Assembly: GCA_013362725.1 (NCBI GenBank)
Contig: JABFVP010000331.1
Coordinates: forward strand, 1-17,731
Reading direction: 5' to 3'
Source: Cupriavidus sp.
Lineage (GTDB): Bacteria; Pseudomonadota; Gammaproteobacteria; Burkholderiales; Burkholderiaceae
Length of the DNA stretch: 17,731 nt
The notes below the pieces were generated by a model. It was given only the letters and a program-made list of their open reading frames with translations. It did no database searches and was not told the DNA's origin. The stretch's first letter is position 1, and each line of letters opens with the position of its first letter. Below, one piece after another: positions 12,474 through 17,731 of the stretch. The translations under genes were made by a program, and so were the position numbers.

Positions 12474-13973
12474 ATGACCCTGATTCCGTTCCTGACGCTG
12501 GCCGCGGCGCTGCTCGCGGTCGTGCTGCTGGTGATCGTGTTGCTGCGCCAGCAGGCCGGGTCATCCGGCGCCGGCATGGCGCGGCAGCTCGACGAGATTC
12601 GGCTGGAGCAGGCACGCGGCATGGAGCGGCTGGAGCGCGAGGTGCGCACCGAGGTGGCCGAGACCGCGCGCGGCAGCCGCGGCGAGTCGGCGCAGCAGAT
12701 GCTGCGCTTCCAGCAGGCGCTGTCGTCGCAGCTGACCGGCATCGCCACGCTGCAGAACAACCAGATCGACACCTTCGCGCAGCAGCTGGCCAAGCTGACC
12801 GAGACCAACACCCAGCAACTGGAGCAGGTGCGCCAGCACCTGATGCTGCAGTCGCAGCAGGCGCGCGACGAGCAGGCCGGCACGCTGCGCCGCTTCGGCG
12901 ACGGCCTGCAGCAGCAGCTGGCGCAATTGTCCGAGGCCAACGAGCGGCGCCTGGCCGAGGTCCGCGCCACGCTGGAGCAGAAGCTGCACGACATCGAGGC
13001 CAACAACGCCGCCAAGCTCGAGGAAATGCGCCGCACCGTTGACGAGAAGCTGCACGCGACGCTGGAGCAGCGCCTGGGCGAATCGTTCCGGCTGGTATCG
13101 GACCGTCTCGAGCAGGTGCATCGCGGCCTGGGCGAAATGCAGGTGCTGGCGCAGGGCGTGGGCGACCTGAAGAAGGTGCTGACCAACGTGAAGTCGCGCG
13201 GCACCTGGGGCGAGGTGCAGCTGGAGATGCTGCTGGAGCAGATGCTGACGCCGGAGCAGTACGGCAAGAATGTCGAGACCGTGCGCAACTCGGGCGCGCG
13301 CGTGGAGTTTGCCATCCGGCTGCCCGGCAAGGCGGCGGGCGCCGACCCTGCGCCGGTCTGGCTGCCGGTCGATGCCAAGTTTCCGAAGGAACAGTACGAG
13401 CGGCTGGTCGACGCGCAAGAGCGGGGCGATCCCGACGGCGTGCTCGCGTTCGGCCGCGAACTGGAAGTGGCACTGCGGCGCGAGGCCCAGACCATCGCCG
13501 AAAAATACCTGGCGCCGCCGCAGACCACGGACTTTGCCATCCTGTTCCTGCCGACAGAAGGGCTTTACGCCGAGGTGCTGCGCCGTCCCGGCCTGACCGA
13601 CCAGCTGCAGCGCGACTATCGCGTGACCGTGGCCGGTCCGACCACGCTGACCGCGCTGCTGAATAGCCTGCAGATGGGGTTCCGCACGCTGGCGCTGGAA
13701 AAGCGTTCGAGCGAGGTGTGGGAAGTGCTGGGCGCGGTCAAGACCGAATTCGGCAAGTTCGGCGACGTGCTGGCCAAGACCCGCGATACGCTCGAGCGTG
13801 CCGCGCGCAATATCGAACAGGCGGAGGTACGTACGCGCCAGATGGCGCGCAAGCTGCGCGCGGTGGAGGCACTGCCGGGCGAAGCCGCGCAGCAGCTGCT
13901 CGGGCTCGGTCTGGAAGCGGCGGCGGAAGGCTCGCCGGAAAATTCCAATAACGCGGAAAACAGCCAGGCTTGA
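12474..13973 (+). CDS. rmuC: RmuC-family DNA recombination protein
   Basis: A 499-residue protein with an N-terminal membrane anchor (about 4-25), a long glutamine-rich coiled coil (about 35-215) and the conserved RmuC domain (about 220-430). The domain shows VKSRGTWGEVQLEMLLEQ (239-256), LPVDAKFPKEQYERL (297-311), FLPTEGLYAEVLR and AGPTTLTALLNSLQMGFRTLAL. RmuC limits DNA inversions at short inverted repeats in Escherichia coli. The GxWGE...PVDxKFP residues have been related to the PD-(D/E)xK nuclease fold, with Asp300 and Lys302 as candidate site residues. GAGG lies 7 bases before the ATG and overlaps the end of the preceding gene. The coiled coil holds two similar 18-residue blocks (103-120 and 148-165). 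It converges with a minus-strand gene 29 bp away. Confidence 0.95.
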   Translation: MTLIPFLTLAAALLAVVLLVIVLLRQQAGSSGAGMARQLDEIRLEQARGMERLEREVRTEVAETARGSRGESAQQMLRFQQALSSQLTGIATLQNNQIDTFAQQLAKLTETNTQQLEQVRQHLMLQSQQARDEQAGTLRRFGDGLQQQLAQLSEANERRLAEVRATLEQKLHDIEANNAAKLEEMRRTVDEKLHATLEQRLGESFRLVSDRLEQVHRGLGEMQVLAQGVGDLKKVLTNVKSRGTWGEVQLEMLLEQMLTPEQYGKNVETVRNSGARVEFAIRLPGKAAGADPAPVWLPVDAKFPKEQYERLVDAQERGDPDGVLAFGRELEVALRREAQTIAEKYLAPPQTTDFAILFLPTEGLYAEVLRRPGLTDQLQRDYRVTVAGPTTLTALLNSLQMGFRTLALEKRSSEVWEVLGAVKTEFGKFGDVLAKTRDTLERAARNIEQAEVRTRQMARKLRAVEALPGEAAQQLLGLGLEAAAEGSPENSNNAENSQA

Positions 13974-14002
13974 GCGCCCGGCCTGAGATGGCGCTGCGCC
14001 GT

Positions 14003-14284
14003 TCAGTGGTCTTCTTCGGCGGCCAGCTCGCGCACGTGGACTTCGATGCCGCCGAAGCGGGCGGCCACCCAGTTGTAGGCCTTGCAGGCCAGCCACAGCA
14101 GGCCGAAGCCGATCAGCGCATTGAGGATGATCGCGCTGAAGACCGTGATCGCCGGCAGGTCACCATAGCGGACGAAGGTGACGAACAGACCCAGCGACAC
14201 GATCGGCAGGGAGAAGCACAGGTAGACCAGCACCAGCGCGCGGGCGGTCTTGACGGGGTGGAGGTACGCAATCTCCTGATTCAT
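14003..14284 (-). CDS. Small two-helix membrane protein of unknown function
   Basis: A 93-residue protein with two strong hydrophobic helices (about 15-37 and 44-69), a short charged N-terminus (MNQEIAYLHPVKTAR) and an acidic tail ending ELAAEEDH. I do not recognise a family. The open frame continues upstream, but that extension is proline/arginine-rich and looks non-coding, so the ATG at 14284 is preferred although it lacks a clear ribosome site. A TACACT at 14322-14327 on the minus strand could be its -10. It is separated from moeA by 193 bp and converges with rmuC with only 29 bp between the stop codons. Both ends are probably cytoplasmic by the positive-inside rule (inference). Confidence 0.75.
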   Translation of the reverse strand: MNQEIAYLHPVKTARALVLVYLCFSLPIVSLGLFVTFVRYGDLPAITVFSAIILNALIGFGLLWLACKAYNWVAARFGGIEVHVRELAAEEDH

Positions 14285-14408
14285 GACGGGGGATACTCGA
14301 ATGTTTCTGAATCGTGCGCCAAGTGTAGCGATTGGCCGATGCCAAGCATAGCCCGGCGGCCGCGGGGCAGCCGAAAGCGCGGCGGCAACGGTGCCGCGTC
14401 GGCAAATG

Positions 14409-14436
14409 TGCAGCACAAAAACGACACATTGCTGCA
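14409..14436 (-). repeat. Inverted repeat downstream of moeA
   Basis: TGCAGCA and TGCTGCA form perfect 7-bp arms around a 14-base loop, about 40 bases past the moeA stop in the minus direction. The T-rich part lies in the loop rather than after the stem, so it is at best a weak terminator. Confidence 0.35.
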
Positions 14437-14477
14437 ATCGTGTAGCGAATGGTTGCGCGCAGCGCCCGCCGTACCGG

Positions 14478-15776
14478 TCAAACCAGTCCGTCGAACACCA
14501 TTACCTCTACCGCGTCGCCGGCCTTGACCGAATCCTGCTCGTGGCCGAGCACGATAAAGCAGTTGGCTTCGCTCATCGAGCGCAGCACGCCGGAACCCTG
14601 CTGGCCGGTGATGCGCACCTCCCACTCGCCGTCGCCGGCGCGCGCCAGGATGCCTCGCTGGTATTCGGTGCGCCCCGGCTTCTTGCGGATCGCCTGCGCG
14701 CTGCGCACGCGCAGCAGCGGCAACGGCGGCACTGTCGCGCCCATCAGGCGGTGCAGCGCCGCGCGCACGAAATGGTAGAACGTCACCATCACCGCCACCG
14801 GATTGCCGGGCAGGCCGAACAGCAGCGCCGAGTGCGCGCCCGCGCCGTCGGCCTGGATGCGCCCGAAGGCCATCGGCCGGCCCGGGCGCATGGCGATCTT
14901 CCAGAACGTGACATCGCCCAGGCGCGCCATGATCTGCTTGGTGTAGTCGGCCTCGCCGACCGAGACCCCGCCCGAGGTGATGACCGCGTCGGCGCTCTCG
15001 CAGGCGGTGCGGAAAGCGGCTTCGAGCGATTCGGGATCGTCGCGCACCACGCCCATGTCGAGCAGGTCTACGTTCATCCGGCGCAGCATGCCGTGCAGCG
15101 TGTAGCGGTTGGAGTCGTAGACACAGCCGGGGTCGAGCGGCTCGCCGATCGAACGCAGCTCGTCGCCGGTGGAGAAAAACGCCACGCGCAGGCGCCTGCG
15201 CACGCGCACCTCGGCCACGCCCAGCGACGCCAGCAGGCCGAGGTCGGCCGGCTGCAGGATGCGACCAGCCTGCAGCGCCGCCTGGCCGCGGGCCAGGTCC
15301 TCGCCGCGCAGGCGCCGGTTATCGCCGATGCGGACGCAGTCCGCGGCAAAGCGGATGCGCGCGCCGTCGCCGACGGTTTCGACGAACTCCTGCGGCACCA
15401 CCGTATCGCAGCCGGCCGGCATCACCGCGCCGGTCATGATGCGCACCGCCTGCACGGCGCTGGGTGCCAGCGCGCCGGCGCCGCCGGCCAGCGCGCTGCC
15501 GATCACCTCCAGCTCCACCGTGGCGGTCTGCGCCGCGGCCAGTGCCGCGCCCTGGAAGGCATAGCCGTCCATCGCCGAGTTGTCATGCGCGGGTACGTCG
15601 ATGGTCGAGACGATGTCCTCGGCCAGCACCCGGTCCAGCGCGCTGCGGATCGGCAGCTGCTCGATGCCTCGCACAGGCTCAACTACCTCGCCGATGATGC
15701 GGTTGGCCTGGTCCACCGGCAGTGCGGTGGGATCGTAGTCGGACAGACAGGAAATGACGGATTGCAGGGATGGCAT
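14478..15776 (-). CDS. moeA: Molybdopterin molybdenumtransferase
   Basis: A 432-residue MoeA, which inserts molybdate into adenylylated molybdopterin to complete the cofactor. It has the family motifs in order: VPAHDNSAMDGYAF (61-74), RIMTGAVMPAGCDTVVPQE (112-130), FFSTGDEL (200-207), VITSGGVSVGEADY (265-278), KIAMRPGRPMAFG (293-305) and FGLPGNPVAVMV (320-331). The C-terminal domain IV (RVRSAQAIRKKPGRTEYQRG...) is complete. It starts 17 bp after mobA with no strong ribosome site, consistent with translation as the third gene of moaA-mobA-moeA. Many proteobacteria carry more than one moeA; whether another exists elsewhere cannot be seen. Confidence 0.97.
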   Translation of the reverse strand: MPSLQSVISCLSDYDPTALPVDQANRIIGEVVEPVRGIEQLPIRSALDRVLAEDIVSTIDVPAHDNSAMDGYAFQGAALAAAQTATVELEVIGSALAGGAGALAPSAVQAVRIMTGAVMPAGCDTVVPQEFVETVGDGARIRFAADCVRIGDNRRLRGEDLARGQAALQAGRILQPADLGLLASLGVAEVRVRRRLRVAFFSTGDELRSIGEPLDPGCVYDSNRYTLHGMLRRMNVDLLDMGVVRDDPESLEAAFRTACESADAVITSGGVSVGEADYTKQIMARLGDVTFWKIAMRPGRPMAFGRIQADGAGAHSALLFGLPGNPVAVMVTFYHFVRAALHRLMGATVPPLPLLRVRSAQAIRKKPGRTEYQRGILARAGDGEWEVRITGQQGSGVLRSMSEANCFIVLGHEQDSVKAGDAVEVMVFDGLV

Positions 15777-15793
15777 GGCGGTTCGGCAGGGAT

Positions 15794-16393
15794 TCAGCGC
15801 GCCTCGTGCGCGCGCAGTTCGTCCAGGGTGTTGATATTGGCAAAGGCTGCGGCGTCGTCGAACAGCACTTCGGCCAGCCGGTGCGAGGCGGCCCAGGTCT
15901 CGATCTTGCGGCCGCCCCCGGAAAGATAAGCCACCAGGCTGTCGTGCGCACTGACCGGCATCAGGCAGAACACCGGCTGGGTCTGGCGCCGGCCGTCCTG
16001 GTCCAGGGTGACCGGAATCGCCAGCTCGGCGCCCTCGGTCTCGATCGCCTGCGCCAGGCGCGCCACCAGGTCAGTCGGCAGGAACGGCGAATCGCACGGC
16101 GCCGTCACCATCCACGGGGTCGAGCATTGTTCCAGGCCGGCCAGCATCCCGGCCAGCGGGCCGGCGAAATCGGGCACGCTGTCGGTGTAGACCGGCACGC
16201 CGAACGACTCATAGGCGGCCAGGTTGCGGTTGGCGTTGATCATCAGCCCGCCCACCTGGGGCGTCAGCCGCATCATCGTGTGCATGGCCATCGGCGTGCC
16301 CTGCAGCGGCTGCAGGCCCTTGTCGGTGCCGCCCATGCGGCTGCCCCTGCCGCCTGCGAGGATCAGGCCGGTGATGTCGTCGCGTGCAATCAT
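15794..16393 (-). CDS. mobA: Molybdenum cofactor guanylyltransferase
   Basis: A 199-residue nucleotidyltransferase that joins GMP to the molybdenum cofactor to form the guanine dinucleotide form. The GTP-binding loop LAGGRGSRMGGTDKGL is at 12-27, DFAGPLAGML at 75-84, and Asp101 in APCDSPFLP is the expected magnesium ligand. The C-terminus has FANINTLDEL, the usual end motif. The ATG at 16393 is the start that places the LAGG loop at the normal distance; the frame runs further upstream but that part overlaps moaA and is a shadow of it. It lies 20 bp after moaA and 17 bp before moeA, in one transcript. The presence of mobA suggests the cell makes DMSO-reductase-family enzymes such as nitrate reductase or formate dehydrogenase. 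Confidence 0.96.
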   Translation of the reverse strand: MIARDDITGLILAGGRGSRMGGTDKGLQPLQGTPMAMHTMMRLTPQVGGLMINANRNLAAYESFGVPVYTDSVPDFAGPLAGMLAGLEQCSTPWMVTAPCDSPFLPTDLVARLAQAIETEGAELAIPVTLDQDGRRQTQPVFCLMPVSAHDSLVAYLSGGGRKIETWAASHRLAEVLFDDAAAFANINTLDELRAHEAR

Positions 16394-16413
16394 GGATGGG
16401 TTGTGCGGCGGGG

Positions 16414-17538
16414 TCAGCCGCCGATATAGGACATCTCGATCTTGCGCTCGGCGCGCCTGGCGCGCACGGCCGGGTCGCTGCGCTGCTCGGAATAGTTGTC
16501 GGTGCGGCCCTGCCATACCTGCGCGATCGCGTTGGAGATTTCCAGGTCGCTGTAGCCGCCGCGCAGCAGCGCGCGCAGGTCGAAGCCCTCGGTGGCGAAC
16601 AGGCACAGGTAGAGCCGGCCTTCGGTGGACAAGCGGATGCGGCTGCAGTCGCCGCAAAACGCGTGGGTGACGCTGGAGATCACGCCGATCTCGCCGGCGC
16701 CGTCGCGGTAGCGCCAGCGTTCGGCGGTTTCGCCGGCATAGTTGGCCTGCACCGGCTCGAGCGGGAATTGGGCGTCGATGCGCTGCACCACTTCGGCAGA
16801 CGGCAGTACTTCGTCCATCTGCCAGTGGTTGCTGGCGCCGACGTCCATGAATTCGATGAAGCGCAGGATGATGCCGCTGTGGCGGAAATGGCGCGCCATC
16901 GGCACGATTTCCTGGTCGTTGGTGCCGCGCTTGACCACCATGTTGACCTTGATCGGCGCCAGGCCCACCGCTTGCGCGGTCTCGATGCCGCGCAGCACGT
17001 CGGCGACGGCGAAGTCGACGTCATTCATGCGGCGGAAGGTGGCATCGTCGATCGCGTCCAGGCTGACGCTGACCCGGGTCAGGCCCGCGTCGCGCAGCGC
17101 GCGCGCCTTGCGCGCCAGCAGCGAGGCGTTGGTGGTCAGGGTCAGGTCCAGCGGCTTGCCCGACACGGTCTCGATCTTCGCCAGCATCTCGACCAGGTGC
17201 TCGATATTCTTGCGCAGCAGCGGCTCGCCGCCGGTCAGGCGAATCTTCTCGACACCGTGGGCAACGAACAGCCGGGCGGTGCGCTCGATTTCCTCGAAGC
17301 TCAGCAGCTCGGAATGCGGCAGGAAGGTGTAGTCCTTGTCGAACACCTCCTTTGGCATGCAGTAGACGCAGCGGAAGTTGCAGCGGTCCGTCACCGAGAT
17401 GCGCAGGTCATGCAGCGGCCGGCCGCGGCGGTCGGCCACCAGGCCGGTCGGCGCGACCAGGTCGTCGGGAATGCTGGGCGTCATCGAGCGGTAGCGATGG
17501 TCGCGCAGATCGAAAATCGGGATGACGGATTCGGTCAT
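16414..17538 (-). CDS. moaA: GTP 3',8-cyclase (cyclic pyranopterin synthesis, radical SAM)
   Basis: A 374-residue radical SAM enzyme that, with MoaC, turns GTP into cyclic pyranopterin monophosphate, the first step of molybdenum cofactor synthesis. The SAM cluster motif CNFRCVYC gives Cys53, Cys57 and Cys60, followed by KIRLTGGEPLLR. The C-terminal second cluster motif is CGDC...C with Cys295, Cys298 and Cys312. The protein ends in Gly-Gly (SYIGG), the tail that MoaA needs for activity. The ATG at 17538 was preferred; an ATG at 17622 is in frame, but the added N-terminus is arginine/proline-rich and not family-like. The ribosome site is weak (AGG). It is the first gene of moaA-mobA-moeA; moaC, moaD and moaE are not in the window. 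Confidence 0.97.
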   Translation of the reverse strand: MTESVIPIFDLRDHRYRSMTPSIPDDLVAPTGLVADRRGRPLHDLRISVTDRCNFRCVYCMPKEVFDKDYTFLPHSELLSFEEIERTARLFVAHGVEKIRLTGGEPLLRKNIEHLVEMLAKIETVSGKPLDLTLTTNASLLARKARALRDAGLTRVSVSLDAIDDATFRRMNDVDFAVADVLRGIETAQAVGLAPIKVNMVVKRGTNDQEIVPMARHFRHSGIILRFIEFMDVGASNHWQMDEVLPSAEVVQRIDAQFPLEPVQANYAGETAERWRYRDGAGEIGVISSVTHAFCGDCSRIRLSTEGRLYLCLFATEGFDLRALLRGGYSDLEISNAIAQVWQGRTDNYSEQRSDPAVRARRAERKIEMSYIGG

Positions 17539-17631
17539 GGCCTGTGGGTGGCGCGGCATCCGGGGAGCGCGACGGCAACGCAAGAAGCGATGTGGCGTGG
17601 GCGCTCGGGGGACCGGATGCATTCTGCTGCC

Positions 17632-17637
17632 ATTCTA
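17632..17637 (-). promoter_or_regulatory. Possible -10 of the moaA-mobA-moeA operon
   Basis: TAGAAT on the minus strand (five of six bases of TATAAT) lies about 95 bases before the moaA start. The -35 position holds only GGATGC, so the promoter would be weak or helped by a regulator. The leader between it and moaA shows no clear molybdenum-cofactor riboswitch fold. Confidence 0.35.
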
Positions 17638-17701
17638 GCCGAGGCCGCGGCGGGGCATCCGCATCCCGCGGTGATGAGGGGGATTCACCCGGCGCGCGGA
17701 T

Positions 17702-17731
17702 AAAAAAAAGGGGGACGGCCAGGCCGTCCCC
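17702..17731 (-). terminator. Terminator of a minus-strand gene lying right of the window
   Basis: On the minus strand GGGGACGG-(5-base loop)-CCGTCCCC is followed by C and a run of eight T (17702-17709). The arms form an almost perfect 10-bp inverted repeat reaching the last base of the window. It insulates the molybdenum cofactor operon from an upstream neighbour reading the same way. Confidence 0.88.

Noticed and set aside
16394..16657. Longer N-terminus for MobA
   Set aside because: The extension lies inside moaA in another frame, and the GTP-binding LAGG loop should be near the N-terminus.
17539..17622. Longer N-terminus for MoaA starting at 17622
   Set aside because: The added residues are Pro/Arg-rich and not family-like; the 374-residue form is normal length for this group.
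1..17731. CRISPR arrays, insertion sequences, integrase/att sites, defence islands
   Set aside because: No regularly spaced repeats, transposase or integrase motifs, or long direct repeats were seen; the gene content is ordinary chromosomal.

Overview
The window looks like chromosomal DNA of a high-GC betaproteobacterium of the order Burkholderiales, most likely Cupriavidus or Ralstonia. The support is the GC-rich third codon positions, the bS21 and tRNA-Asn sequences, an orphan Bug-type (tripartite tricarboxylate receptor) binding protein, and a moaA-mobA-moeA cluster. The genus is inferred from family knowledge; no search was run. No insertion sequence, prophage, integrase or CRISPR array is visible, and composition is even throughout.

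Layout, left to right. (1) 1-535, minus strand: the 5' end of an ABC-transporter ATPase (NodI/DrrA-like) and rpsU (bS21, TTG start), with a strong hairpin terminator between them. (2) 942-5636, plus strand: a compact catabolic cassette of cupin, Bug periplasmic receptor, acyl-CoA dehydrogenase, CaiB/BaiF (class III) CoA-transferase and IclR regulator. It is preceded by a promoter region with two AAACTGTTT palindromes 30 bp apart and an outer ATTCATGT/ACATGAAT inverted repeat. (3) 5703-7573, minus strand: tRNA-Asn with a good promoter and terminator, then fdxA (seven-iron ferredoxin) followed by a thioredoxin-reductase-like ferredoxin-NADP reductase with its own terminator. (4) 7938-13973, plus strand: pncB, a LutC/LUD-domain protein, a multi-spanning CitMHS/NhaD-like transporter closely followed by a GhrB-like D-2-hydroxyacid dehydrogenase, and rmuC. 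(5) 14003-17538, minus strand: a 93-residue two-helix membrane protein, then moeA, mobA and moaA (transcribed moaA to mobA to moeA). At the right edge is the terminator of a minus-strand gene lying outside the window.

How the genes work together. The cassette 1014-5636 reads as one unit: capture of an organic acid in the periplasm (Bug), activation to a CoA ester (CoA-transferase), flavin-dependent alpha,beta-oxidation (dehydrogenase), and local control by the IclR protein, probably through the palindromes before the cupin. The substrate cannot be named from sequence, and this is the best candidate here for an undescribed pathway. fdxA and the reductase form an electron-transfer pair. moaA, mobA and moeA cover cyclic pyranopterin formation, guanylylation and metal insertion in molybdenum cofactor synthesis. 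The other genes are housekeeping (NAD salvage, translation, genome maintenance) or small-metabolite functions.
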